Assembly (NCBI GenBank): GCA_028706405.1
Contig: JAQWBM010000014.1
Coordinates: 1 to 42,577, forward strand
Reading direction: 5' to 3'
From: Eubacteriales bacterium
GTDB lineage: Bacteria; Bacillota; Clostridia; Peptostreptococcales; Anaerovoracaceae
Length of the DNA stretch: 42,577 nucleotides
In this document: piece after piece, positions 15,432 through 24,221 of the stretch
Position numbering within the stretch: position 1 is the first letter of the stretch
Layout of the letters: each line of letters opens with the position of its first letter
Program-made: the position numbers and the translations under genes
The notes under the pieces: generated by a model
Seen by the model: the letters and a program-made list of their open reading frames with translations, nothing else
What the model was told of the DNA's origin: nothing
Databases searched by the model: none

Positions 15432-18290
15432 TTATTTCAGCTTTGTGATAAAGGTAATCTCCTCAAGTTCAGCAGCGGCAGGCAGTGTTACGGTAAACTT
15501 GGTCAGAACCTGTTCCGAATTGTCTTGAAGGTCAAGTACGATATAAGCTTCATCTTCAGTATATATCACATTTTGCTCCTGATCATTGTATGCAATCCTG
15601 ATCCCCTGAGGAGTTTCCGTTTTTATTTTAAAAGTGTATTTACCACGCAGCTTATGATATAAATTGAAATCCAAAACTGTGTTGTCTGAAACAGAAATTG
15701 CACCGTATTCGGTTCCATGAGCGCTTCCTGATAACACATCCATGCTGTCCGGCAAGCCGTCATGGTTTGCGTCTACAGCGCACAAACTGTCAAACGCATC
15801 TGTCATGATTGCTGTGAATACCCCATCAATGCTGTAAAGATCGGTATCCTCAATTTCCAGGCATTTTCCGATAAAGGCATTGTTATATGGAGTCAGTACA
15901 ATATCATCCAGCGAGCCTTTATTCCTCTGCAGAAGCATATTGTATATATCGAGAACGCTTTTAATGTAATATTCAGGGCGTTGCAGCCTTTCTGCAGCAT
16001 CGTTGACGTTCGGCCCTACAGGGTCTATGTGTTCTTCTAAAATATTGAATATCTGAATCCATATATCAGGATTTGATCTGTTATTGAAAATTCCGGATTT
16101 TGCAGCGTCAATAGCCTCGCTGTCATGATAGGTTTTAAATTTGTAATCCGTGATGTAAGGCGCCAGACTGTTGGATTCAACCTTCAAGAGATCATCCGCA
16201 TAGATGCTTGCTTTGGCAAGCACCGTCTCATCTTCTGTTTGAGGTGCATTTATGATATAAGAAAGCTTGTAATCGTTGTATTCAAAGCGGTCAATAAATA
16301 TCAAACGCTCTATAGCGGCAAAATCCTTTACACCGGCTTTGGCATGAGCCTGGGCATAAAGATTGCCGGAAAAAAGCAGAATAAATATTCCGGTAAAAAC
16401 GGCAAGGACCGCCTTTTCCGCGATCCGCAAGCGGTTCTTATTGAATGACTCTTTCATTTTAAAGGGTTCGGAACAGAAAATGGTAATCAATGCGAATATC
16501 GCTGACGAAAATCCAAGAAAGACCCCGGTTGATAAAGTGGCGTCGGTTAAGGCCTGCCCAAAAATCTGTACGATACAAGCGGCTAGTACAGGCACAGAAT
16601 AGAGCGAGCGGGATTTTCTTCTTGAATTAAACAGTGCGGCGACCGAAAAAATAAGCATAGAGATAAAAAGTATAAACCCAATAATCCCTAAATCGCTTAA
16701 AACCTGAATGTAATGGTTGTGGGCGTATTTGGTTTCATAATGAAAATCTTGAACCGAATAAATACCGTTTTCAAATCCGCCAAGCCCTCTGCCGATAACG
16801 GGTGATTTGGAAAATAGTTTTATTCCGTCTTCAAAGAAGATTCCACGCTGAGCTACGTTTTCATTAGCGAATAGATTTTGAACACGGTTGGCTGCGATCC
16901 CGGGCAATAGCGGATAATTCAGATGAACCTTGCCATTTTCAACGCCGGTATATTCCGCCTCAACAATTTCAGAAGCTCCTCCCGCAGCAATAAATGTAAT
17001 TTGAACTATCTCTGAATCCTCAGGTACAGTAAAAGATATTGGTTGTTCATTGGTTCCTGTGTAGAGCAATGTTGAAGTATGCCTCATCAGATCATATTCG
17101 TTTTGCGTTTCAATATTGAGGTTCACCGGCGAAGTACTTTCCACGATCAGGGTATATTCACCGCCCGGCACATATATTGCTCTTGAAACATTCTCATTTT
17201 GTTGCAGGGACATTTCGGTTGAAAGCAGAAACGCAGCCGTTGTATAGCCCGCAATAATAATGACAGCTATAATGGCGCTACGGTACAAAAGCTTAATATT
17301 TTCATTCATAGTTTTACTCAAAGCCGGGCGCAATCTTTTGTCCAGGTGATACAGGAACAATGCATTTAAAGCCAGAGCCAACAGCGGAGTTAAACTGACG
17401 ATTCCGGATTTTCCGAGACCAATCATAGAGACAAAGGCAAAGATAAATGTAAGGATGGCAGTTTCCGCCATCAGAAGGAACAAAGATATCCTGCTTCCTT
17501 TTTCTGTAACCCCCAGCATAACCAGACATGCTATGAAAAACATGAATAAAGAGCCCATACTGAAGGCCAGCAAATAGGAAAGTGCGTTGATTGCCAGCAG
17601 ACAGGATGCAACAATGGCATCCTTCCTTTCGGATGCATTTACGAGAAGGTATAAGGATAGAATGACCGCCAGAGCCATAAATCCCGCATAGGTATTAGGA
17701 TTTCCGAAAATGCCCGTTATTCGTATGCCTTGTTCGAAAGCTCCATTATATAAAAAATTGCCGGTAAATAATCCAAAAATTGATTTAAAAATCTTTGAAA
17801 GCATGCCAAACGATGCGGCATCCACAGATATGATCCCGAAAAAGCAGCCGGTTGACGCCAGAATAAATGATACTCTTCTGAAACCCGATTGATCGGGGCT
17901 TATAAAGAACAGGACCGTGACATATACACACAATGCAACGAGCAGTTTTGAAAATTCAAAGACGGCAAACTTGCCGGAAGCCGCATAGAAAGTAGATATG
18001 CCGCCCCATATGATATATGCGGCAAAAGAATAAAACAACGGCGTAATATAGTCTTTAAAGACAGAGTCTTTTTTTGATAGGAGCAATATAAAAAGCAATA
18101 TGACAGCAGAGATAAGCCCCATCCATTTTTCAACGATATTGTCCATGCTGCCGGCCAGTGAAAGAATAAAAATAAATACGGCCGTTATAATAATTCCATA
18201 CCAACCCAAAAGCGATGAAGGTTCCGCTGTTTCTGCCGGTTGCTTATCCGCAGAGGCAGCCTTGTCAATAGATGAATACTTTTTTACCAT
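15432..18290 (-). CDS. O-antigen ligase/Wzy-like membrane protein with extracellular insert and C-terminal soluble region
   Basis: A 952-aa membrane protein. Hydrophobic segments fill about 28-360 and 530-645. Wzy-type signatures are GIFGNPNTYAG (193-203) and, in the C-terminal loop, RGLGGFENG (501-509) followed by KYAHNHYIQV (521-530) and GIIGF. This family polymerises or ligates undecaprenyl-linked glycans outside the membrane, or attaches glycans to proteins. Two additions stand out: a beta-rich insert at about 364-470 (GGEYTLIVESTSPVNL onward) just before the signature, and a 300-residue C-terminal part with a helical region (655-815), the calcium-loop-like DANHDGLPD (840-848) and a beta-sandwich-like end. 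It is divergent from the polysaccharide operon and probably leads a two-gene unit with the 709-aa SLH gene. Polymerase versus ligase cannot be decided from sequence. Confidence 0.85.
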   Translation of the reverse strand: MVKKYSSIDKAASADKQPAETAEPSSLLGWYGIIITAVFIFILSLAGSMDNIVEKWMGLISAVILLFILLLSKKDSVFKDYITPLFYSFAAYIIWGGISTFYAASGKFAVFEFSKLLVALCVYVTVLFFISPDQSGFRRVSFILASTGCFFGIISVDAASFGMLSKIFKSIFGLFTGNFLYNGAFEQGIRITGIFGNPNTYAGFMALAVILSLYLLVNASERKDAIVASCLLAINALSYLLAFSMGSLFMFFIACLVMLGVTEKGSRISLFLLMAETAILTFIFAFVSMIGLGKSGIVSLTPLLALALNALFLYHLDKRLRPALSKTMNENIKLLYRSAIIAVIIIAGYTTAAFLLSTEMSLQQNENVSRAIYVPGGEYTLIVESTSPVNLNIETQNEYDLMRHTSTLLYTGTNEQPISFTVPEDSEIVQITFIAAGGASEIVEAEYTGVENGKVHLNYPLLPGIAANRVQNLFANENVAQRGIFFEDGIKLFSKSPVIGRGLGGFENGIYSVQDFHYETKYAHNHYIQVLSDLGIIGFILFISMLIFSVAALFNSRRKSRSLYSVPVLAACIVQIFGQALTDATLSTGVFLGFSSAIFALITIFCSEPFKMKESFNKNRLRIAEKAVLAVFTGIFILLFSGNLYAQAHAKAGVKDFAAIERLIFIDRFEYNDYKLSYIINAPQTEDETVLAKASIYADDLLKVESNSLAPYITDYKFKTYHDSEAIDAAKSGIFNNRSNPDIWIQIFNILEEHIDPVGPNVNDAAERLQRPEYYIKSVLDIYNMLLQRNKGSLDDIVLTPYNNAFIGKCLEIEDTDLYSIDGVFTAIMTDAFDSLCAVDANHDGLPDSMDVLSGSAHGTEYGAISVSDNTVLDFNLYHKLRGKYTFKIKTETPQGIRIAYNDQEQNVIYTEDEAYIVLDLQDNSEQVLTKFTVTLPAAAELEEITFITKLK

Positions 18291-18323
18291 AATGAAACCC
18301 TTTCAAAATAAATAATCATAATT

Positions 18324-18352
18324 ATTATACCATATATAGACTGATTTGATAA
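18324..18352 (-). promoter_or_regulatory. Promoter for the Wzy-like/SLH gene pair
   Basis: On the minus strand, TTATCA (18352-18347) and a perfect TATAAT (18329-18324) are spaced by 17 bases, about 34 bases before the ATG at 18290. It is back to back with the operon promoter 40 bases away. Confidence 0.5.
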
Positions 18353-18391
18353 GAAAACTTGTGTTTTCACCTGCATTTTCATTCATATTCA

Positions 18392-18420
18392 TTGACAATA
18401 GCCAAACAATAACATATGAT
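18392..18420 (+). promoter_or_regulatory. Promoter of the polysaccharide operon
   Basis: TTGACA (18392-18397) and TATGAT (18415-18420) with a 17-base spacer: 11 of 12 consensus bases. It lies 68 bases before the start of the regulator gene. Confidence 0.7.
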
Positions 18421-18447
18421 AGTATCGTTCAATAAATGAACGATACT
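18421..18447. promoter_or_regulatory. Palindromic operator or 5' hairpin at the operon transcription start
   Basis: AGTATCGTTCA and TGAACGATACT form a perfect 11-bp inverted repeat around ATAAA, starting at the first base after the -10 box. The size and position suit a dimeric winged-helix repressor, most simply the product of the next gene. As RNA it would be a hairpin at the very 5' end that could stabilise the transcript. Confidence 0.6.
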
Positions 18448-18487
18448 GCTGGGACACAGGCTCAAGATGTTTTTTAGGAGAATGGTC

Positions 18488-18979
18488 ATGAGTGATGAAC
18501 TGGATATTTTAAAAATCGTTGCAGAAAACCCCGAAGTATCCCAGAGAAAAATCTCAGAACAGATGGGAATATCTTTGGGTCAGGTTAATTTTCTTATAAA
18601 AAAATGTGTAAAAAAAGGCTTGATAAAAATTGAAGGGCAGACTGCAAAATCAATAAAATATAACCTCACACCAAAGGGATTTACAGAAAAAGCGGCATTG
18701 ACTTTACAATATATAAGAATATCATATGAAGCTATTTTATCGCTTACAGACAAGGTAAAGAAAATTACAGATCAGTATAAAGCGGGAGGGGAACAAATCT
18801 TGATTTGCGGAGATAATGATGAAATAATGAGTATTATAAGACTTGCTTTAAGAAATATAACCTTGCTGGATAATACTGTGAAAAATGCGGTTATCCTTTA
18901 CTGGGATGAAGAAAAAATGGAACGTCAGAAAAATGAACTGCATTTAACGCATTGCAAATATATAAATATACTTGAATAG
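18488..18979 (+). CDS. MarR-type winged-helix regulator, first gene of the polysaccharide operon
   Basis: A 163-aa protein starting at 18488, chosen because AGGAGA (18476-18481) is six bases upstream; in-frame ATGs at 18467 and 18482 precede or crowd this site. Residues 1-70 form a winged helix (ILKIVAENPEVSQRKISEQM, then VNFLIKKCVKKGLIKIEGQ). This part resembles the MarR family regulators associated with exopolysaccharide clusters. The remaining 85 residues hold a second, alpha/beta-like segment (EQILICGDNDEIMSIIRLAL, then NAVILYWDEEKM) that could sense a ligand. As the first gene behind a promoter with a palindrome at its start, it probably controls its own operon; that is inference. The effector is unknown. 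Confidence 0.8.
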   Translation: MSDELDILKIVAENPEVSQRKISEQMGISLGQVNFLIKKCVKKGLIKIEGQTAKSIKYNLTPKGFTEKAALTLQYIRISYEAILSLTDKVKKITDQYKAGGEQILICGDNDEIMSIIRLALRNITLLDNTVKNAVILYWDEEKMERQKNELHLTHCKYINILE

Positions 18980-18989
18980 GGGAATGTTA

Positions 18990-20519
18990 ATGAGGACTGT
19001 TGTACAAACTGCTTTCTTAATGGCTGTACTCACACTAATATCTAAAATATTGGGTTTTATCCGGGAGATGATTTTAGCTGCTTTTTATGGTACAAGCTAT
19101 ATTACGGATGCATATGTTATGTCAATAACGATAACCGGAATTATATTCAGCGGAATACTCGGTGCGGTTACAACCTCTTATATTCCTGTTTATTCCAGAA
19201 TCAAAGAGCAGGAAGGAGAAAAAGAGGGCAGAATATTTACGAATCAAATCTTGACAACTCTTTATTTCGTTTCAATTCTGTCATGCATAATAGGGATCGT
19301 CTTTTCTGATTCGCTCGTATCGATCTTTGCAAGAGGATTTCAGGGAGAAATAGCGTCTTTAACTGCCTTTTATTTAAAATTTACATTTTGTTATATTATT
19401 TTTACCTCTGCCACCGGAGTGCTTGGAGCGTATTTACAGTATAAAGGAATTTTTCTGCCGCAAATCGCGGCAGGCTTTCTTCAAAACCTCAGTATTATAG
19501 CTGTTATAATAATCAGCGGGTACACGACTCATTATTATTTAGCTTTGGGAATTCTTCTGGGAACGGCAGCTAATTTTATAATTACTGCTATAATAACGAA
19601 TAAAAATGGATATAAATTTACTCCCAACTTCAGAATAAATGAATCGGCAAAAGAGATCATTTTTCTGGCAGTACCTGTATTTATCGGAAGCAGTGTCGTA
19701 CAAATCAATACTTTTGTGGACAAAGCTCTGGCATCAGGATTACCTGAAGGAAGCGTATCCGCTTTAAACTATGCAATGCTTCTTGTAACATTGGCAACAA
19801 GCCTGACTACAACAATTCTGATAACGATAATTTATCCGAAGATATCAAAAGCAAACTCACTGCAGGAATATGATGTGTTTAATGATGTATTGGGAAGGGC
19901 AATTTCCGTAGTATTTATTATTTCTATACCATTAACATTAGGCGCTATGGTATATAGCAATCAGGTTGTTCAAATTGTTTATGAGCGCGGAGCGTTCGAT
20001 TCTGCCGCAACGATGAAAACGTCTTCCGCTTTTTTCTATTATGCAATAGGATTAACGGCGATTACCTTGATCGCATTCCTGACTCACATTTATTACTCGA
20101 TTCGTGATATGAAGACCCCTATCATTCATGGGGTAATTAGTGTTATAATCAATATAGCGTTGAATCTCATATTGATTAAACCCATGGCACACAACGGATT
20201 GGCGTTGGCCACAAGCATTGCGTCATATATTAATGCTCTGCTTTTATATAACGGATTGAAGCAAAAATATCCGCATATTAATTTAATAAAATCCAGGAGA
20301 AAACTATCTATAATCGGTTTATCCTCCATCTTATCGGTTGGGATGTCAATGCTGCTGTACTATATGGTGATTATGCCGCTGAAGCATATCATTGTAGCTA
20401 GAATGCTGCAGTTGGCACTGACAGTTATTTTTGCTGCAATTGTATATTTACTGTTATTAAGAGTGTTTAAAATAGAGGAAATAAATTTAATCAAACAAAT
20501 ATTTAAAAGAAACGGTTGA
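18990..20519 (+). CDS. murJ: MurJ/MviN-type lipid-linked precursor flippase
   Basis: A membrane protein of about 509 aa with some fourteen hydrophobic segments and the family start (LISKILGFIREMILAAFYGTS). Other typical parts are TDAYVMS near residue 40 and YERGAFD near residue 330. ATG 18990 is preferred (AGGGGA six bases upstream) over the TTG at 18972 and ATG 18984. MurJ flips lipid II across the membrane for peptidoglycan synthesis. Here it is the second gene of a polysaccharide operon that has no other flippase (no Wzx/RfbX-type gene), so the protein may instead, or also, move the undecaprenyl-linked repeat unit. Substrate cannot be read from the sequence. Confidence 0.88.
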   Translation: MRTVVQTAFLMAVLTLISKILGFIREMILAAFYGTSYITDAYVMSITITGIIFSGILGAVTTSYIPVYSRIKEQEGEKEGRIFTNQILTTLYFVSILSCIIGIVFSDSLVSIFARGFQGEIASLTAFYLKFTFCYIIFTSATGVLGAYLQYKGIFLPQIAAGFLQNLSIIAVIIISGYTTHYYLALGILLGTAANFIITAIITNKNGYKFTPNFRINESAKEIIFLAVPVFIGSSVVQINTFVDKALASGLPEGSVSALNYAMLLVTLATSLTTTILITIIYPKISKANSLQEYDVFNDVLGRAISVVFIISIPLTLGAMVYSNQVVQIVYERGAFDSAATMKTSSAFFYYAIGLTAITLIAFLTHIYYSIRDMKTPIIHGVISVIINIALNLILIKPMAHNGLALATSIASYINALLLYNGLKQKYPHINLIKSRRKLSIIGLSSILSVGMSMLLYYMVIMPLKHIIVARMLQLALTVIFAAIVYLLLLRVFKIEEINLIKQIFKRNG

Positions 20520-20558
20520 TGCCGTCAACAATCATACAGATATAAGCGAGGAAAAAAT

Positions 20559-21680
20559 ATGCAATTTATTGATCTTAAGAAGCAATACAGCCTTATCGAA
20601 GACAACCTGAAAGGAAGATTTGATAACATTTTGAAAAATGCCAGTTTTATCATGGGTGAAGAAGTCAATGTGCTGGAGAGTAAACTTGCAGAGTATACCG
20701 GAGTAAAAGAATGTATTGCATGCTCAAGCGGTACGGATGCATTGCTGATTCCGCTGATGGCATATGGGATTGGAAGAGGAGACGCAGTTTTTGTTCCGGC
20801 CTTTACATTTTATGCTTCTGCCGAAGTGATAGCCTTGGCTGGGGCAACTCCGGTCTTTGTGGACGTGAGAGAGGATACGTTCAATATTGATCCGGTCAAA
20901 CTTAAAACAGCGATCCGCTCCGTACTAAATGAAGGTAAGTTAAAACCCAGAGCCATTATCCCGGTTGATCTATTTGGATTGCCTGCAGAATATGATATGA
21001 TTTCACAGATTGCGCAGGAATTCGAATTAATTGTAATTGAGGATGGAGCGCAAGGTTTTGGAGGAACTTTTCAGAATCAAAAGGCCTGTAGTTTCGGCAA
21101 TGCGGCCGCAACATCCTTCTTTCCGGCAAAACCCTTAGGATGTTATGGAGATGGCGGAGCGATTTTTACTGACGATGAAAATCTGGCTGATATTATGAAA
21201 TCAATCAGAATTCATGGATTTGGCAAAAACAGATATGAAAATGTGAGACTAGGGATTAACGGAAGGCTTGATACTTTGCAAGCTGCCGTTTTGATCGAAA
21301 AATTGAATATTTTTGATGATGAGCTTCAAAGCAGAGAGAGGGTCGCAAGGAAATATTCGGAAGAACTTAATAACGTAATTTCAACACCGGTCGTGCCTGA
21401 GAATTACACTTCCTCCTGGGCGCAATACACATTGATTGCAAAAGATGAAGAACAAAGGGACAGGGTGATGAATCATTTGAAAACAAAGGACATTCCGACA
21501 ATGATATATTACCTGATACCACTTCACCGCCAGAAAGTATTCAATGATTTAAAAAGTGATTATTGCGATCTGTCAATCAGCGAGCATTTGGCAAACTGCG
21601 TTTTCAGTATTCCGATGCATCCATACATTTCCGATTATGAACAAAGCATGATTATTGATGCAATAAAACAAAGTATTTAA
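20559..21680 (+). CDS. PLP-dependent sugar aminotransferase (DegT/WbpE-like)
   Basis: A 373-aa enzyme of the DegT/DnrJ/EryC1/StrS family. The N-terminus FIDLKKQYSLIEDNL resembles WbpE/WlbC-type 3-aminotransferases. The PLP lysine is in SFFPAKPLGCYGDGG (about K191), the cofactor Asp in IEDGAQGFGG (near 161), and the substrate-phosphate part is SSGTDALL (57-64). WbpE-type enzymes convert a 3-keto UDP-GlcNAcA sugar to the 3-amino sugar using glutamate. It is followed by an acetyltransferase (19 bases later) and a Gfo/Idh oxidoreductase, the other steps of such a route. The SD is GCGAGGA. The exact sugar is inferred from neighbours. Confidence 0.88.
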   Translation: MQFIDLKKQYSLIEDNLKGRFDNILKNASFIMGEEVNVLESKLAEYTGVKECIACSSGTDALLIPLMAYGIGRGDAVFVPAFTFYASAEVIALAGATPVFVDVREDTFNIDPVKLKTAIRSVLNEGKLKPRAIIPVDLFGLPAEYDMISQIAQEFELIVIEDGAQGFGGTFQNQKACSFGNAAATSFFPAKPLGCYGDGGAIFTDDENLADIMKSIRIHGFGKNRYENVRLGINGRLDTLQAAVLIEKLNIFDDELQSRERVARKYSEELNNVISTPVVPENYTSSWAQYTLIAKDEEQRDRVMNHLKTKDIPTMIYYLIPLHRQKVFNDLKSDYCDLSISEHLANCVFSIPMHPYISDYEQSMIIDAIKQSI

Positions 21681-21699
21681 TCATAATGGAGGTCAATTA

Positions 21700-22245
21700 A
21701 TGGGAGAGTATTTTATTCATCCGAGTGCCATTGTGGAAGAGCCTGTATGTATTGGAAAAGGAACAAAAATATGGGTTAACTCTCAAATCAGAAAGGGAGT
21801 AAGAATTGGAGACAATTGTATAATCAGTAAAGATACGTATATTGATGAAGGCGTTACGATTGGAAATAATTGCAAAATACAAAACGGGGTTTCAATTTAT
21901 CACGGAGTAACAATTGAAGACAAAGTTTTTATCGGACCGAACGCAGCCTTTACAAACGATATGTATCCAAGGGCTTTTTCAGTTGAGTGGGAGATAACGG
22001 ATACACTTATAAAAGAAGGCGCTTCTATTGGCGCAAACGCAACAATCGTATGCGGAACTATCCTGGGCGAATACTGCATGATCGGTTCCGGCAGTGTAGT
22101 CACGAAAGATGTTCCAAAACAGGCGCTTTTTGTGGGGAATCCTGCGCGGTTGATTGGCTATGTCTGTAAATGCGGCCACAGGCTTGGCGAGAATGGGTTC
22201 TGTAAAAAATGTAACGCAAAGTATGATATAAACAGTATATATTAG
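21700..22245 (+). CDS. Left-handed beta-helix sugar N-acetyltransferase (WbpD/WlbB-like), copy 1
   Basis: A 181-aa hexapeptide-repeat protein (IGKGTKIW, IGDNCIIS, IGNNCKIQ, GASIGANATIVCG) of the WbpD/WlbB type, which acetylates the 3-amino group of UDP-aminosugars. After the NPARLIGYVC junction comes a zinc-ribbon-like tail with CKCG and CKKC. Compared with the second copy (28200), the segment IWHFSHI is IWVNSQI, so two histidines near the predicted active region are absent; a different substrate is possible. It lies between the DegT aminotransferase and the Gfo/Idh gene, which argues for a shared amino-sugar route. The SD is GGAGG. Confidence 0.85.
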   Translation: MGEYFIHPSAIVEEPVCIGKGTKIWVNSQIRKGVRIGDNCIISKDTYIDEGVTIGNNCKIQNGVSIYHGVTIEDKVFIGPNAAFTNDMYPRAFSVEWEITDTLIKEGASIGANATIVCGTILGEYCMIGSGSVVTKDVPKQALFVGNPARLIGYVCKCGHRLGENGFCKKCNAKYDINSIY

Positions 22246-22254
22246 GAGAAGTGC

Positions 22255-23259
22255 ATGAACATTATATTGATCGGCTATGGATATTGGGGTCCTAATATCG
22301 CAAAAAATGCTATGGCAAGCAGTGAATGGAATCTGAAAGGCATCTGCGATATAAGCAGGGAACGCTTGGAGAAAGCAAAAATATTATATGGAAGCAGTAT
22401 TGAATATTACACAGATTATGTTGAACTGCTGAATAAAGATGATATTGATGCGTTTGCTCTTGCAGTGAAAAATGACGTTGGGCAGAAAATCGCCGAGGAT
22501 GTTTTAAAGGCAGGAAAGCATTTGTTCATGGAGAAGCCATTGGCAAAATCTGTTCGGGATGCAGAGCTTTTAAAAGAACTTGCAAATGATAATGACGTAA
22601 TTATTCATGTAGACCATATCATGGTTTTTCATCCTGTAATACGTAAAATCAAGGAGATATTGGATAGCGGCGAATTGGGGGAGTTGATCTATTTTGACTC
22701 AAGCAGAGTCAACCTCGGACCGACGATCAAAGAGGATGTCAATGCTATGTGGGACTTGGCGGTTCATGATCTTGCAATTATAGATCATCTGAGTAACGGA
22801 GAAAATGCTGAGCATGTCAATGCAGTCGGTCTGAAGGGGTATGCTGCAAGAGAAGCGCTGACCTACCTTACAATACAATATCCCAACTTTATTGCCATGC
22901 TGAAATCCAGTTGGATTTCACCGCTGAAGGAAAGGCAGATGATAATTGGCGGCACAAAAAAAATGATCGTCTTTGATGAGCTTAAGATGGATAGATTAAT
23001 GGTCTATGATAAGGGCGTCAATGTCATTAACAGAAAGAATAACGAATATGGAAAATATGAAGTGGAAATTCGAGCAGGCGATATGTATTCCCCTAATATT
23101 TCTATGGAAGACTCATTATTGAACAGCCTCAACCATTTTGCCAATTGCATTAAAAGTAAAGAACAGCCGATAACCGGTGCAGATCAAGCGATCAGGATTC
23201 TGAAAGTACTTGAAGAAGCAGATAAAGATATTAGTAGAAAGAGGAAACCAAATGAATAG
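22255..23259 (+). CDS. Gfo/Idh/MocA-family oxidoreductase, copy 1
   Basis: A 334-aa NAD(P)-dependent oxidoreductase. The Rossmann start is IGYGYWGPNIAKN (residues 5-17), followed by the family's EKP motif (FMEKPLAKS, about 94-97) and WDLAVHDLAIIDHL near residue 165-178 with the usual HD pair. Such enzymes oxidise C3 of a UDP-sugar before amination; with the aminotransferase and acetyltransferase just upstream they form a three-step amino-sugar module. The SD is AGGAGA. The gene overlaps the next by 8 bases (ATGAATAG), suggesting coupled translation. Confidence 0.85.
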   Translation: MNIILIGYGYWGPNIAKNAMASSEWNLKGICDISRERLEKAKILYGSSIEYYTDYVELLNKDDIDAFALAVKNDVGQKIAEDVLKAGKHLFMEKPLAKSVRDAELLKELANDNDVIIHVDHIMVFHPVIRKIKEILDSGELGELIYFDSSRVNLGPTIKEDVNAMWDLAVHDLAIIDHLSNGENAEHVNAVGLKGYAAREALTYLTIQYPNFIAMLKSSWISPLKERQMIIGGTKKMIVFDELKMDRLMVYDKGVNVINRKNNEYGKYEVEIRAGDMYSPNISMEDSLLNSLNHFANCIKSKEQPITGADQAIRILKVLEEADKDISRKRKPNE

Positions 23260-24217
23260 GGATATAATGGGAAAAGCTGTACTGGTAACGGGTGGAGCCG
23301 GATTTATTGGGAGCCATTTAGTTGACAGGCTGATAGATTCAGGCGTTGAAAAAGTTTTCATTATTGACAATATGTTTTTGGGAAACGAAAAAAACTTATC
23401 CAATGCACTCAATAAAGGCGCTGTTTTATACAAAGATGATGCCGAGATATATTCTACATTAGAGTATATTATTAAGGAAAACCAGATCAGCATTGTTTTT
23501 AATTGTGCGACGAAGGCATTAAACTATTCATTTGTTAATCCTTCAAATGCATATATGACGAATGTCAATATCATGGTAAATCTGCTGGAGCTTCAAAGGA
23601 AGGGGTTATTCAAAACCTTATGCCATTTTTCAACCTCGGAAGTATATGGAACAGCACTTTATACACCTATGGATGAAAAGCATCCAGTGGATCCGACAAC
23701 TACTTATGCGGCTGGAAAGGCGGCCGCAGATATCATGCTTGGCAGTTACGTAAAAATGTATGATTTGGATGCTTTTATCGTGAGACCATTTAACAATTAC
23801 GGACCCAGACAGAATTATGAAGGAAAATTGGCAGGGGTGATTCCTATCACCATTTCAAAAATACTGTCTGGCCAAATGCCGGAGATACACGGAAAGGGGC
23901 TTCAAAAAAGGGATTTTATATATGTAGAGGACACAGCAGATGCTGTTCTTAAGTTATATCCTGTTTTATCTCCAGGGGATACTGTAAATATTTCGGCCAA
24001 TGGAATGATTGAGATCAAGGATCTGATTCATAAGATAACAAAGATTATGAATTATGAAGGGCAGATTCTTTATAAGGATAGAAGAGTATCAGATGTAGAC
24101 TGCCACAATGCAAGCAATAAAAAGTTTTTATCAATAGTTCCTTTTGATTTTACGCCGCTGGAAGAAGGATTGAAAAAAACTGTTGAATGGTATAATAATC
24201 ATCTGCAAAAAAGGTGA
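23252..24217 (+). CDS. SDR nucleotide-sugar epimerase/dehydratase, copy 1
   Basis: About 321 aa, starting at ATG 23252, where GAGGA (23241-23245) is six bases upstream; an earlier in-frame ATG at 23210 lies inside the previous gene and is not preferred. It has GGAGFIGSH (NAD-binding), FSTSEVYG (catalytic Ser/Thr) and TYAAGKAAAD (YxxxK), so the active site is complete. The RPFNNYGPRQNYEG loop is typical of extended SDR UDP-sugar epimerases and dehydratases. The reaction (4-epimerase, decarboxylase or dehydratase) cannot be fixed. Its TGA is five bases from the next start. Confidence 0.85.
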   Translation: MNRDIMGKAVLVTGGAGFIGSHLVDRLIDSGVEKVFIIDNMFLGNEKNLSNALNKGAVLYKDDAEIYSTLEYIIKENQISIVFNCATKALNYSFVNPSNAYMTNVNIMVNLLELQRKGLFKTLCHFSTSEVYGTALYTPMDEKHPVDPTTTYAAGKAAADIMLGSYVKMYDLDAFIVRPFNNYGPRQNYEGKLAGVIPITISKILSGQMPEIHGKGLQKRDFIYVEDTADAVLKLYPVLSPGDTVNISANGMIEIKDLIHKITKIMNYEGQILYKDRRVSDVDCHNASNKKFLSIVPFDFTPLEEGLKKTVEWYNNHLQKR

Positions 24218-24221
24218 TGTG

